A stretch of DNA of 64,000 bases from Zunongwangia sp. HGR-M22 (GTDB taxonomy: Bacteria; Bacteroidota; Bacteroidia; Flavobacteriales; Flavobacteriaceae). Made by a program: the position numbers and the translations under genes. A model generated the notes under the pieces. It saw only the letters and a program-made list of their open reading frames with translations. It ran no database searches and was not told where the DNA came from. This document shows, one piece after another, positions 46,605 through 57,900 of this stretch. The stretch covers positions 3,433,001 through 3,497,000 of the forward strand of contig NZ_CP115159.1 in assembly GCF_027594425.1 (NCBI RefSeq). The letters run 5' to 3'. Positions within the stretch are counted from its first letter, which is position 1, and the number at the start of each line of letters is the position of its first letter.

Positions 46605-48059
46605 TTAATTTTCGATTGAAAATGCTACTCCTGAACTATTTTTTGCTGAACGAATTTCTTTAGGAAGTGTGATTTCAACTTTACCATTTTTTATTTTGAA
46701 ATCCACTTTTTCACCGGTTTCCAATAATTTGATTTTCACATTTTCTGACGGTAAATTTTTACTGAAACTGATTGTTTTAGGAAGCTTCTCATCATCCTCA
46801 AACATCGCTATTGCATAAATTACCTCCTCTTTTTCAGTAAAATAAACATTCTCTTCTTGGTAATCATCAATGGCATGTGTACCATAAATAGCTTCGCCAT
46901 TTTTATCTAACCAAGCGCCAATTTCATGTAACTGATCAACCACTTCCAAAGGAATGGTTCCATCTGGTTTCGGACCAATCCCAAGAAGCATATTTCCTCC
47001 TTTAGCAACCACTTCTACTAAATTATGAATAACTGTGGTTGAAGATTTGAAAGGATCGTTTGGCACATATCCCCAATTATTTCCTAATGGTAAATTACTT
47101 TCCCATGGATTATCTAATTTGGTTTCAGGAATTTTACGTTCCGGGGTTTGGTAATTTTCGTAAGGGCCGTGTACAGTTCGATCGGCAAAGATAATTCCCG
47201 GTTGTTTCTCTCTAGCCATTTTAGCTATTTTAGGCATATCGATTTCCTGACTAAAATCTGGAATTGGTGCGCCCCAGGCTTTAACTTCATCATTTACGGT
47301 TTCTTTTGGGCGTACCCAACCGCCATCTAACCATAGAATATCAACACTTCCATAATCGGTCATTAATTCTTCTATTTGGTTATAAGAGAATTCTTTAAAT
47401 TTATTCCAACGCCAGTCATATTTTTCGATATCATAATTCGCATTTCGATTAGGTGTAGCATATTTATCCCACCAGAAATATTGCGAATGCCAATCGGGTT
47501 TCGAATAGTAAGCCCCAATCATAAAATCTTTCTTTCTAAAAGCTTCAAAAATATACTTGGTAACATTCGCTTTTGGATTATTTTGGAAAGGGCCATTGGT
47601 AATTTTATAATCGGTTTGCTGTGTATCGAACATATTAAAACCATCGTGATGCTTCGTGGTAAACACCATGTACTTCATCCCAGCAGCTTCCCCGGCTTCT
47701 GCCCAACTATCGGGATCGAAATTTACCGGATTAAAGATCTTATCTAAATTCCAATACCATTTTTTATAATCGTTATAAGCAATAGTACTATCACGCTCAA
47801 TCCAATCTTCAGAACATAAATTCCAGCTTTCCATAATGCCGGGAACCGAATAAATCCCCCAGTGAATGAGCATTCCGAATTTAAGATCTTTCCATTCCTC
47901 TAGCTTTTCTAAAACCTGAGGATCGGTTGGCGCCACATATTCCTGAGAGCGACCATGTACACCATGCTCATCTTCTTCTTGCGTTTGTGCCTGAGTTTGT
48001 TGTGCAAAAACCAACAGTGCCAAGCAAAAAAGTGATTTCAGATTATTGAATTTCAACAT
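46605..48059 (-). CDS. GH29 alpha-L-fucosidase, second type
   Basis: A 484-residue secreted enzyme with a signal peptide (MLKFNNLKSLFCLALLVFAQ...). The GH29 barrel shows FGMLIHWGIYSVPGIMESW, FTTKHHDGFNMFDTQQTDY and nucleophile D245 in DILWLDGGWVRP. A small C-terminal beta domain follows (about 400-484). There is no discoidin domain, and the loops differ from the neighbouring GH29, so the two probably cut different fucose linkages, for example alpha-1,2 or core alpha-1,6 against alpha-1,3/4. It leads the tight GH29-GH29-GH35 group and is separated from GH3 by a 110-base spacer with a repeat fragment. Confidence 0.88.
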   Translation of the reverse strand: MLKFNNLKSLFCLALLVFAQQTQAQTQEEDEHGVHGRSQEYVAPTDPQVLEKLEEWKDLKFGMLIHWGIYSVPGIMESWNLCSEDWIERDSTIAYNDYKKWYWNLDKIFNPVNFDPDSWAEAGEAAGMKYMVFTTKHHDGFNMFDTQQTDYKITNGPFQNNPKANVTKYIFEAFRKKDFMIGAYYSKPDWHSQYFWWDKYATPNRNANYDIEKYDWRWNKFKEFSYNQIEELMTDYGSVDILWLDGGWVRPKETVNDEVKAWGAPIPDFSQEIDMPKIAKMAREKQPGIIFADRTVHGPYENYQTPERKIPETKLDNPWESNLPLGNNWGYVPNDPFKSSTTVIHNLVEVVAKGGNMLLGIGPKPDGTIPLEVVDQLHEIGAWLDKNGEAIYGTHAIDDYQEENVYFTEKEEVIYAIAMFEDDEKLPKTISFSKNLPSENVKIKLLETGEKVDFKIKNGKVEITLPKEIRSAKNSSGVAFSIEN

Positions 48060-48099
48060 TTCTTAGATATATTTTATAATCAATTATTCTTATTTAATT

Positions 48100-48166
48100 T
48101 TCTTACATCTGGATGAGACCCTGTCCCGATAGCTATCGAGGACAATTTTAGGGTGACATTATCCCA
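48100..48166. repeat. degenerate intergenic repeat fragment (PUL repeat copy 2)
   Basis: Contains a 16-base word (48108-48123) that is the exact reverse complement of 60563-60578 in the larger repeat, plus a 12-bp palindrome CGATAGCTATCG near 48127-48138. It fills the spacer between GH3 and GH29. Confidence 0.6.
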
Positions 48167-48169
48167 ATA

Positions 48170-50557
48170 TTAATTTGTAATTTCAATATTTTCAGGAATT
48201 TCAAAAGTAGTTTCCAGTCGGATATCTTCAGAAGAAGCACCAATCATCAGCTTAAATGCTCCGGCTTCTACCAACTGCTTCATTTCAGCATTAAATAATG
48301 ATAATTCCTTCGGAAGCAATTCAAATTGAATAGTTTTCGTTTCTCCTGAAGCTATAGTAACACGCTCAAAACCTCGCAACTGCTTTACGGGACTTAGCAC
48401 ACTACTTACCATATCTCTGATATAAAGCTGCACCACCTCATCCCCATCAACTTCACTGATATTAGATACTTTTAGGCTAATTTCTACTTTGGTATTTTTC
48501 CCTTTCACTGAAGTTTTCAATTTTAAATCTGAATATTCAAATTCAGAATAACTTAAACCAAAACCAAAAGGATACAACGGCTTAGCATCGGTCTCTACAT
48601 AATCTCTACGATTTGGGAACCAATAATTATAATATACCGGGATTTGCCCTAAAGATTTTGGTACAGAAACCGGTAATCTTCCCGCAGGATTAAAATCACC
48701 AAACAATACATCGGCAATAGCATTCCCGCCTTCTTGCCCGGGATACCAGGCATCTAAAATAGCAGGTACATTTTCTGAAGGCCAGTTTAGCAATAATGGG
48801 CGGCCTTTTATTAAAACTAACACCGTTGGCGTTCCAGTCTTAACAACAGCCTGAAGCAATTCTAATTGTTTCCCCATTAAATTAAGAGTTGAACGATCGT
48901 AGCCCTCGCCACTTTCCATATCGCCTAAAATCTGGTCTTCTTTAGAAGAAACAGTAGCCGCTCCGGTTTCTAAATATTCAGTTTTAAAATCTCTTGCGCT
49001 TGAACCTCCTAAAACAACAATGGCAACTTCAGCTCTTTTAGCTGCTGCTACCGCTGCCGGAATATCAGTTTGTGTAGTATCACGAACGGCAGTTCCTTTT
49101 ACGTATTCGATATTGGCATTCGGCATTTTATGCTGAATACCTTCTAGAACGGTAATAATATTGTCTTCAGATTGCGGAGCGGTATAATCGCCTAACTGAT
49201 TGTATTGCATATCGGCATTTGCCCCGATTACCGCAATGTTTTTCAATTCTTTGTTTAATGGAAGTATATTGTCTTCATTCTTCAGCATGGTAACCGACTG
49301 GCGAGCGACTTCCCTTGCCAATTCGATGTGTTCTGAATTTCGAACTATTTTTTCAGCTTCTTTTTCCTTTACATAAGGATCATCAAAAAGCCCTAATTTG
49401 AATTTTACAGTAAGAATTCTTTTAACCGCTTCATCGATTCTTTCTTCGGAAACTTTTCCTGAATTTACGGCATCTAATAAAGCATCGTCATATCCATTCC
49501 CGCCAAGATCAACATCTACTCCGGCATTCATGGCCATAGCTGCTGCATCTTCTGAAGTTTCCACCACATGATGATCTCCTAAAAGCCCTTCGATACTTGC
49601 CAAATCTGAAATTACAAAACCATCAAATCCCCAGTCTTCTCTCAGTGTATTTGTCAACAAACTTTTATGTGCTGTACTTGGAATTCCATCGATAGAACTG
49701 TAAGCCGTCATCACTGATAACACCCCGCTATCTACCGCTTCTTTTACGGGATACATGTAATTCTGAAATAAATCACGCTGCCCAACATGTACCGCAGCGC
49801 CATTGTGTCCTCCTTCTGAAACTCCGTATGCCGCAAAATGTTTCAATGTTGCAGCTAAATGTTTACCATCTTTTAGATCGCTTTCTTTTTCACCTTGAAA
49901 ACCTTTAATTATCGATTTTCCCATTGCAGCGATTAAATAAGAATCTTCCCCAAAAGTTTCTTCTACTCGAGACCATCTTGGCTCTCTGGCGATATCTATA
50001 ATAGGACCATAAGCGGTATTACTTCCCTGTATTCTAATTTCCGCTGCAATAGTTTGAGCCATTTCTTTAATCAAATCAGGATTCCAGGTACTAGCCTGGC
50101 CTATCGCAGTTGGAAATACTGTAGTCCCAACTGCCATATGCCCGTGCATAGCTTCTTCTTCGAGTAATAATGGAATTCCTAAACGACTATTTTCAATCGC
50201 GTATTTTTGTATTTCATTCGTAATTCTGGCAGCTTCTTTTGGATGTAAACCGTTTTCTAAAGTTTTTTGTGTCCAGGGATCTGCTCTTAACAATCCCCAT
50301 AAACCGCCAATTTTTCTGTTTTTTATTTCTTCTTTGTAAAGTTCACTAATTCCCGATGTATTTCCTTCTTTCTTATACATTTTCCAGCCAAGCGGTGTGG
50401 TTAACTGACCGATTTTTTCATCGATGGTCATTAAAGAAATAAGGTTTTCTACGCGTTCATCAACACTAAGCTCACTATTTTTATAAGGCGCATTTTTTAA
50501 ATCCTGCGCACTCAACAAGTTTGAAATTAGTAAAAAACAAAGGCAAATTTTTTTCAT
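48170..50557 (-). CDS. GH3 beta-glycosidase
   Basis: A 795-residue secreted enzyme from ATG at 50557 (a TTG one codon earlier is also in frame). A signal peptide spans about 1-17. The N-terminal barrel has LLEEEAMHGHMAVGTTVFPT, EPRWSRVEETFGED and KHFAAYG. The nucleophile is D318 in DGFVISDLASIEGL, where Leu replaces the common Trp. The second alpha/beta domain has IAVIGANAD, and a C-terminal fibronectin-III-like domain begins after LYPFGFGLSYSEFEYS. Members are beta-glucosidases, beta-xylosidases or related exo-enzymes; the exact sugar is unknown. A hairpin stands 22 bases before its start. Confidence 0.92.
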   Translation of the reverse strand: MKKICLCFLLISNLLSAQDLKNAPYKNSELSVDERVENLISLMTIDEKIGQLTTPLGWKMYKKEGNTSGISELYKEEIKNRKIGGLWGLLRADPWTQKTLENGLHPKEAARITNEIQKYAIENSRLGIPLLLEEEAMHGHMAVGTTVFPTAIGQASTWNPDLIKEMAQTIAAEIRIQGSNTAYGPIIDIAREPRWSRVEETFGEDSYLIAAMGKSIIKGFQGEKESDLKDGKHLAATLKHFAAYGVSEGGHNGAAVHVGQRDLFQNYMYPVKEAVDSGVLSVMTAYSSIDGIPSTAHKSLLTNTLREDWGFDGFVISDLASIEGLLGDHHVVETSEDAAAMAMNAGVDVDLGGNGYDDALLDAVNSGKVSEERIDEAVKRILTVKFKLGLFDDPYVKEKEAEKIVRNSEHIELAREVARQSVTMLKNEDNILPLNKELKNIAVIGANADMQYNQLGDYTAPQSEDNIITVLEGIQHKMPNANIEYVKGTAVRDTTQTDIPAAVAAAKRAEVAIVVLGGSSARDFKTEYLETGAATVSSKEDQILGDMESGEGYDRSTLNLMGKQLELLQAVVKTGTPTVLVLIKGRPLLLNWPSENVPAILDAWYPGQEGGNAIADVLFGDFNPAGRLPVSVPKSLGQIPVYYNYWFPNRRDYVETDAKPLYPFGFGLSYSEFEYSDLKLKTSVKGKNTKVEISLKVSNISEVDGDEVVQLYIRDMVSSVLSPVKQLRGFERVTIASGETKTIQFELLPKELSLFNAEMKQLVEAGAFKLMIGASSEDIRLETTFEIPENIEITN

Positions 50558-50578
50558 CAATTTTTCAATTTTAATAAC

Positions 50579-50609
50579 AAAACTGGTTAGTTAAATACCA
50601 ACCAGTTTT
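50579..50609 (-). terminator. hairpin between esterase and GH3 genes
   Basis: A perfect 10-bp stem AAAACTGGTT/AACCAGTTTT (50579-50588 with 50600-50609) with an 11-base loop. On the minus strand a weak T run follows. It could end the SusCD-esterase transcript or act as a leader structure of GH3. Confidence 0.5.
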
Positions 50610-50733
50610 AAAGCTAAATACAACTAATAAACTACCTAAGGCCAAGCCAAAAGGCATCTTAATTTTTATTTCAAGCCATGATCCCGAAAACTATCAGAAC
50701 CGCGTATTTAATCTCGATTATCGAGTAATTTTT

Positions 50734-53325
50734 TTAATCTTCAATATCCCAAATGAATTCCCCATTTTCTACTGACCAGTCATTTCCGAAAAAGCCACTC
50801 CCCTTTATACCCGATAATCCGTTTTTGGGCATTTCATCATTAAACAAAAGCAAGTCTGGATAAAATGTTCCGTTCTCTAAATAATCATTAGCATAAGCGG
50901 CATGCATTCCTTTAATACCAGAGGCGGTGACTACACCAATACTTGCGAATTCGTGATTTTCTTTAGGATAAATAAAGTAAGCACCGTAATGCTCACCTTT
51001 TAAGGTTTTATTGCCAATTTTTACCTGATTTTCAGAAAATTGTACAGGCGAATTTTTGAGTAATTTCTTCCATGCAGCGTTATTCGATTTGTTGCCATAA
51101 ATTATAATATTACGATCGATATAATCTGAAGCTTTAAAATCGGTATCCTTTATAATTTCTACGCTTCCGTTTGCACGATACCAAAACTTTTCAGCATCAA
51201 ACTTTGCGCGATTAAAATACCATTCATTTTCTTCTTTAGATCCTTTAGTTGCATATACGAATACCATATTATGGCGAAATGCATCTTTAAAACCACCAGA
51301 TCGAAGCGGACTTTTCTCTGAATCATCAGGCATTTCTGAAGTTTTCCAGCTGCCTGCTTCATTTTCAAAGTAAATAATTCCTGAAGTGGAGGTTGAAATA
51401 GAATCCCCATCGATCACCATCGCTTTTAAATTTGGATGATCCATCGCGGCAAGATCGATACTTAGTGTTTTTATATTTGAAGTTTCAAGAGAAAATCCAT
51501 TTTCGGTTCTCTCAAACTTGAAATTACTAATCTCAAAAGGATGTTCTTGCTGAAGAATTATAATAAAATGGGATTTAGACGACACTCCCGGTGAAGCTGT
51601 GCTAAAATCAATTTTATTCATTTCAGCATCACTTTTTATTTTTCTTCGATTAAAGAAATAGAATATTGGTGGCCAGTCTACACTTTCATCACCAAACCAG
51701 TGCTCGCCTCCCGGATATTCATAATAGGCAAAATCGGGATGAAATTTACCTAGTTCCTCACGCATTTCCTGCGCAAGATAGGTAGGGACAACATTATCAG
51801 AATCACCATGCAAAATATAAACTCCGTAATGCAGATAATTGTTCTTCAACTTAAGCGTTCGGCTAGTATTGCCGGCACGTCGAGTAATTTGATCAAGATT
51901 TTTTTCAGTAGTATTCTTGAAATCTGGATTAATTTTTTGTTTAAAATCTGCTGCCGACATTTCGAATTGCTTTTCAATCTGCTCGTCTGAAATACGACTA
52001 ATAAAACTATTTCGATAGTCTAATAAATCTGGATAACCTGCAGCGGGTGCGATTGCCGCAAACCTATCGGGATAGGTTACACCCAAATACCAGCTACCGT
52101 GGCCACCCATTGAGTGCCCGGTTAAATAAGTATGTTGCGGATCGGTTTTTAATAAATTTTCTGAATGTTCTAAAACTTCCAATGCATCCAATCTTCCCCA
52201 ATCTTCCCAGGCAAAACCAAAAGGCCTGCGATTAGTAGGAGCAACTAAATGCCCCCAATCTTTTTGTTTGTAAGCGTTGGCCTGATTTACAGCTTCTACA
52301 GAAGCTCCGTGAACCGATAAAAATAAGGCCTGATTTTCTTTGTTTTTAGTTAAGGATGGCGCCACGCTATAATATTGCACGCTATTGTCTACCTTGCTAA
52401 GAAATGTGTTTTTGTGATGTTTGAATTTTGATTTGATATCGAGTATAATTTTGGCGGTATCGATATCTCTGCCATTAGCTTCTTGTAGATAAAGATTAGC
52501 AGTAATGCTGTCTCCTTCTTGAAGATTGGAAGGAATAGGAATTGAAAATGGAACTTTTCGAACATTTTTAGAAACAATTTTAGGAACTTTTGTTTCTGCT
52601 GAAATACCATTTAATTCAACTTTAATTTTAGCTCCTTTTAAGGAGTTCTTTTCAGTATTAATAATTCGAATTGCGCCCCATAAGTTTTCGTTTTCTTCCT
52701 GAAGTAAATTGGGTAGCGTTAAGTCTCTAGTAGTAAATTCAACCGGCTTATAAGTTGTTAGTAAACGTGCGCGCATTCTAGAAAAACGACCGCCAGAAAG
52801 TAGAAATTTATTTACTCCTTTTTTTAAAGTTATTGGAATTAGATTCCACCCAAAATCATAATGATCTCCTTCATGTGGCAATCCGTTAATAATAACATTG
52901 GTATGCCCAGAGGCTTCAAAAATTACGGTTTTTTCTTCTTCGGAAATGTATTCTAAATACAAATATCCATTTCGACGTAATTTAGGATCGTTGAATTCTC
53001 CGTTTTCGCTAATTGCGATATTTTGCCAAGCAATTGTTTCTTCTTTGAAATTGTCGTAAACTTCTTTTCCTTCATTTATCTGAAAACCATTCTGCAAAAC
53101 CTCAGCAAAAATAGGATCATGCTGAATAGCTGAATTACTAAATGGTGTTCCTGAAGTTCCTAAAATAAGACCTTCTTTAAATAAATGAATCACCTCTCCT
53201 TCACTAACATCATTCACTTTTTCCTTGCCAAAATATTCTACTATGTTGCCTTCTTTATCTTGCGCTTTGGCATTACTAAAAAAGATCATAAAAAGGAATA
53301 AAATTGGAATTCTAAGTTTATTCAT
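50734..53325 (-). CDS. large secreted alpha/beta-hydrolase (putative esterase) of the PUL
   Basis: An 863-residue protein with a signal peptide (about 1-21). Residues about 25-200 form a beta-rich domain like a carbohydrate-binding or PA14-type module. The alpha/beta-hydrolase domain starts near 310. Nucleophile S405 lies in GHSMGGHGSWYLG, the likely acid is D510 in LHGDSDNVVPT, and the likely base is H542 in PGGEHWFGDES. A further 280-residue C-terminal part of unknown type includes KGMHAAYANDYL. It resembles PHB-depolymerase/prolyl-oligopeptidase-like proteins of PULs. Removal of acetyl or other esters from sugars is the likely role, as inference. It follows susD by 42 bases. Confidence 0.75.
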   Translation of the reverse strand: MNKLRIPILFLFMIFFSNAKAQDKEGNIVEYFGKEKVNDVSEGEVIHLFKEGLILGTSGTPFSNSAIQHDPIFAEVLQNGFQINEGKEVYDNFKEETIAWQNIAISENGEFNDPKLRRNGYLYLEYISEEEKTVIFEASGHTNVIINGLPHEGDHYDFGWNLIPITLKKGVNKFLLSGGRFSRMRARLLTTYKPVEFTTRDLTLPNLLQEENENLWGAIRIINTEKNSLKGAKIKVELNGISAETKVPKIVSKNVRKVPFSIPIPSNLQEGDSITANLYLQEANGRDIDTAKIILDIKSKFKHHKNTFLSKVDNSVQYYSVAPSLTKNKENQALFLSVHGASVEAVNQANAYKQKDWGHLVAPTNRRPFGFAWEDWGRLDALEVLEHSENLLKTDPQHTYLTGHSMGGHGSWYLGVTYPDRFAAIAPAAGYPDLLDYRNSFISRISDEQIEKQFEMSAADFKQKINPDFKNTTEKNLDQITRRAGNTSRTLKLKNNYLHYGVYILHGDSDNVVPTYLAQEMREELGKFHPDFAYYEYPGGEHWFGDESVDWPPIFYFFNRRKIKSDAEMNKIDFSTASPGVSSKSHFIIILQQEHPFEISNFKFERTENGFSLETSNIKTLSIDLAAMDHPNLKAMVIDGDSISTSTSGIIYFENEAGSWKTSEMPDDSEKSPLRSGGFKDAFRHNMVFVYATKGSKEENEWYFNRAKFDAEKFWYRANGSVEIIKDTDFKASDYIDRNIIIYGNKSNNAAWKKLLKNSPVQFSENQVKIGNKTLKGEHYGAYFIYPKENHEFASIGVVTASGIKGMHAAYANDYLENGTFYPDLLLFNDEMPKNGLSGIKGSGFFGNDWSVENGEFIWDIED

Positions 53326-53367
53326 TGGTGTTAGGTAAAAAGAGGTGATTTATTAAAATTCATATTA

Positions 53368-54915
53368 TTATTCTACATCCCACCAGATACGAGTTGTCAA
53401 AAGGTCTGGACCTTGAGACTGCACAGCGGCATTATAATTTTCAGCATTTGTTGATTGCTCAGAGGTCATATAAGTCAATCTTCTAGGAATTGTTCCGTTT
53501 GTTACATTCCCTGGATAATTAACCGGAGTTAAGTCTGGATATCCACTTCTTCTCCAATTTGAATAAGACTCTATTTCATTCAAGAATGTTGCTGCCCAAT
53601 ACTGCGTATTAATTTGCTCCAGGGCATCCTCTTCAGCATAAGCGTTATCTTCAAGATATTCATCGATTTCAGCTTCTGAAATTGCAGCATTTGGAGAATA
53701 TAATTCCAAATAATTCATTGCTGCACGAACACCAGCATTATAGTGAGCCTCGGCATCGCCACCTGCAATTCCCCATCTAAAAGCAGCTTCAGCTAACATG
53801 AATTCTACTTCAGCATAGGTCTGGAAAAACATAGGTGCAGCCTCACTTGTCATATAAAGCCTGTTTGGCTCTGAATAATCCTGAGTATCAGTTTCTCCAG
53901 TAAGCTCTCTTAACATTGAACCATCTAAACCATTAGGAAGCCCAATTTGCGCGTCTGGATCTAATCTTTCTTCTTCTGATCTTAAAATTGGATCACCATT
54001 AGCGTCTTCTTCACCGGTGTCTTCTGGAAGACTGCTATAGATTGTTAACCTAGGATCGTCTTGCAAAAATTCTATAAAAGTATCACTCATTCTAGGAGTA
54101 CCGTCTGCAGTAAAAGTTTCTCCGTTTCCGTTTTGAACTATTCCGTTTCCTTCTTCATGAACTACGTAAGCAATATCGTCGTTAGACTCCATTACTCCTC
54201 CTTCGATTGCTTTTTGAGCCCACTCTTGAGCTGCAGTTTCATCTACCTTGGTCATACGCATAGCAAGTCTTAACATAAGACTGTTAGCCCACTTTCTCCA
54301 TTTATTAACGTCTCCTTCAAATAAAATATCTGCGCTACCTAAAGAACTTGTGCCTCCAGTTTCAAAAATCTCAACTGATTGTTCCAGCGTATTCAGCATA
54401 TCTGCATAAATATCTTCTTGCTTATCATAAACAGGTCTAAAATCTTTATCAATAAAAGCTTTTCCTGCTTCAGAATAAGGAACATCACCATATAAATCTG
54501 TAATCTTTTGATATTGATAGACACCTAATGTATTAACTATCGCGTAATCTACAGAAGTAGAATCTCCCATCTGTTCTAAGCCATATTTCATATCTTCAAT
54601 AGACTTTATTGCCTGCGGATACATAGCAGTCCAGAAAGCTTCGGCATAAGCGGTGTTTAATAAATACTTATCACCGCTCCAATATGTTTCAGTATTAGCA
54701 ATATGCTGGATCATAGTAGAAGAGTAAATTAAATTTGCTCTCCATGACTCATATCTTTGCCCAGAAACATACAGTACTGCTGATGGAAATTTATAACTTA
54801 GATCCATCTCTGTTGTCTTTGTAGGGTCTACATTTAACTCTTCAAAGTCCTGATCGCATGATTGTAAAGATATCACCCCAATCAGCAATATAAGTGTATA
54901 TATTCTATTTTTCAT
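53368..54915 (-). CDS. susD: SusD/RagB-like nutrient-binding outer membrane lipoprotein
   Basis: A 515-residue surface lipoprotein: MKNRIYTLILLIGVISLQSC has the lipobox with C20. It belongs to the SusD-like_2 branch (EELNVDPTKTTEMD after the Cys, then TPR-like helices such as LGVYQYQKITDLYGDVPYSE). SusD proteins bind glycan fragments and act as a lid on the SusC transporter. The gene follows susC with an 11-base gap on the same strand. Homologous SusD-like_2 proteins commonly pair with TonB transporters of both glycans and peptides, so the partner glycosidases are the better guide to ligand. Confidence 0.93.
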   Translation of the reverse strand: MKNRIYTLILLIGVISLQSCDQDFEELNVDPTKTTEMDLSYKFPSAVLYVSGQRYESWRANLIYSSTMIQHIANTETYWSGDKYLLNTAYAEAFWTAMYPQAIKSIEDMKYGLEQMGDSTSVDYAIVNTLGVYQYQKITDLYGDVPYSEAGKAFIDKDFRPVYDKQEDIYADMLNTLEQSVEIFETGGTSSLGSADILFEGDVNKWRKWANSLMLRLAMRMTKVDETAAQEWAQKAIEGGVMESNDDIAYVVHEEGNGIVQNGNGETFTADGTPRMSDTFIEFLQDDPRLTIYSSLPEDTGEEDANGDPILRSEEERLDPDAQIGLPNGLDGSMLRELTGETDTQDYSEPNRLYMTSEAAPMFFQTYAEVEFMLAEAAFRWGIAGGDAEAHYNAGVRAAMNYLELYSPNAAISEAEIDEYLEDNAYAEEDALEQINTQYWAATFLNEIESYSNWRRSGYPDLTPVNYPGNVTNGTIPRRLTYMTSEQSTNAENYNAAVQSQGPDLLTTRIWWDVE

Positions 54916-54926
54916 CAGTATCTTCT

Positions 54927-57900
54927 TTAAAATTTAACGTTAAGATTAAGACCATAACTTCTACTAGTTGGCAAGCCAAATCTTTCTAAACCTCTGGCTC
55001 CTCTACTATTAAAAGAAGATTCTGGGTCTATATTATCCGTTTCTCTTTTTATAAAGAACAAGTTTCGTCCTATTATAGATATGTTAGCGCTATTAATAAA
55101 AGTATCTTTTATCAAATCACTTGGCAGACTATAACCTAAACTAAATTCTCTAAATTTAATAAAGTCTGCACTTTGGATATGTTCTTCAGCGATCTCGTAA
55201 AGTTTTTTGTAGTAAGAGTCTACATTCTCAGGAGCAATAGTAGTTGAGAAATCTGCCCCTGATGCATCAAATCCCTGAACAGCGATACCATCTTCTCTAC
55301 CTACAAGCGTGTTTTTACTAGCACCATAGTAGTTCGCAAAAGCACTGGTACCAGAATAAATATCTGCTCCAAATTTGGCATCGATCAAGAAAGAAAGATT
55401 CCAGTTTTTATATCTAAAATTATTGGTGAGTCCCATAGTCCATGGAGCTACTCCATTACCTAAAATTTTTCTAGGTCCTGTTGTAGGCGTACCATTGCTA
55501 TCATATTGAATTCTTCCTTGATCATCTCTGATATAAGAAGTACCATAAATGGCTCCAAAAGGCTCACCCACGATCGCTCCAGAGGATACATTTGTGGCCT
55601 GAGCAGTATCTGGGAATAATGGATTATCATCATCATCTGTCTTAACAACTTCGTTTTTGTTATACCCTAAATTATAAGATACATTCCAAGTAAAATTCTC
55701 ATTTTTAATAGGAGAACCTGTTAATAAGAATTCTATCCCTTTGTTAGTCAATTCACCAATATTCACGAACGCACTACTGTACCCTGAACTATTAGAAAGG
55801 CTGATAGGAACTATATCGTCTGTAGTCTTATTGAAATAATATGCAAAATCTACTCCTATTCTACTATTAAACATCTTCAAGTTAAGACCTAATTCATATT
55901 CTTGTTTAGAAAATGGCTTAAGCTCTTGATTTGGAAGTCTGTCATTTGTAATTCTACCCAATGGCACAGATGAACCTTTACCATTATACGTATCAAAAAT
56001 GCCATATACCAGAGAAAGTTGGTACGGATCCTGAGCTCCACCTCCTATATCAGAGTATCCTGCTCTCAACTTACCAAAAGTTATAAACTCAGGCATATCA
56101 AGCGCATCGCTAAATACAAAACTAGAATTAAAAGAAGGGTAAAAATAACTATTAGGACTAGATTTCCCTGCAAGTGATAATGTTGAGAACCAATCTTTTC
56201 TACCAGTTACGTTTAAAAATAAATAGTCGTTGTAAGAAAACTCAGCTGTAAAATATAAAGAGTTGATTTTATTTTGAGAATATATGTAATCATAATTCTT
56301 ATTAGTCACATTATTAATGTCGACTAAACCAGGAATAACAAACTCTCTTCCGTTTAAAGTAGTAGTTTCAAACTTTCTATCGTTGCTATTGGCTCCTAAA
56401 ATTATTTCACTATTAAAGTCTCCAATAGACTTACTGAATCCTAACATCACATCTGCATCTACTACTTTAGAGATATAGGTGTTTTCTGTCATTGCTCCTA
56501 ATGGATTATAAGCTGTACCAAAAGGTTCTACAGTGGTAATTCTCGCTGTATATTGATCTAGACCCGCTCTACCCAATGCATACATCCAATCGGTTATATC
56601 AAATCTAATAGTTGAAGATCCAATGAATCTATTTTTCAAGCTATTATTACTGAATTCATAAGCCGACCAGTAAGGATTTTGATGGTAAGTGCTACTAGAA
56701 ATTCTATTTTCTGTAAGATCATCATTAATCCAAGGCTTATAGTCTTCTACATTAATATTCGCTGGTGACAAAACAGTTGTAAAACTAGCATTACCCGGAG
56801 AATCTGATAATCTAGGTCTATTTTTCACATCCTCTAAAATATATTTACCACTAACATCAAGAGTTAATTTTTCAGCCAATAACAAACCTCCATTAAGGGA
56901 AAATGATTTTCTATTCATGCCAGAATTAGGAGTTACATCCTCATTACTCATATCTGTTGCAGAAAATCTTAAGTTATATCCTTCACCAGATTTTGTGATC
57001 GCTACAGTGTTAGTTATTGTGTGAGCTGTTTCGTAAAAACGATCTAAGTTATTTCCTTGATTGGTGTAAGGTCTTTCAACTCCATCAAATTGAACTACAT
57101 CTGATCCATCTAATCGACCACCCCATGCCTGCATTCCTGCAGTAAGCGCTTCCTGACTAGTTTCTGGCGCTACTCCATTAATACCTTGTCCATATTCCTT
57201 CTGGAAATCATAGATATCATCCATCACAGTTTCAAACAATACCGATCCAGAGTATTGCACTCCAAAGCCTTGTTGTCCTTTTCCTGATTTCGTATTTATT
57301 AAGATTACACCGTTTGATGCTCTGGAACCATAAAGTGCTGCTGCTGCACCACCTTTTAAAACGCTAATAGATTCGATATCATCTGGATTGATACTTGAAA
57401 TACCATCACCAAAATCTGATCCTCCATATTGACCTGCAGAACCTAAATTTGTATTGTCAATAGGAATTCCATCTAAAACGTAAAGTGGTTGATTATTACC
57501 ACCAACACTAGAAATACCACGGATTAATACGTTACTTGTACCAGCCGGACCAGTAGCTGCTCCACTTACATTTAAACCTGCTACTTTACCCTGCAAAGAG
57601 TTAATAGCATTTACCTGCTTTACTTCAGCTAATTCGTCACCACCAACTTCGGTAAGGGCATAACCTAATGCCTTTTCTGATCTTTTGATACCTAATGCTG
57701 TAACCACTACTTCATCTAAAGCTTCTGTATCTGTGGCTAATTCCAAGTTTAATTCTCCTGAAGTTACGCTAACCTCCCTGGTTTCGTAACCTACCATAGA
57801 GAAAACTAAGATTGCGTTATCACTCACGCTCAGCGTATAGACGCCATCAAAATCTGTGGAAGTACCGTTAGAAGTACCCTTTTCTAATACGGTAACACCA

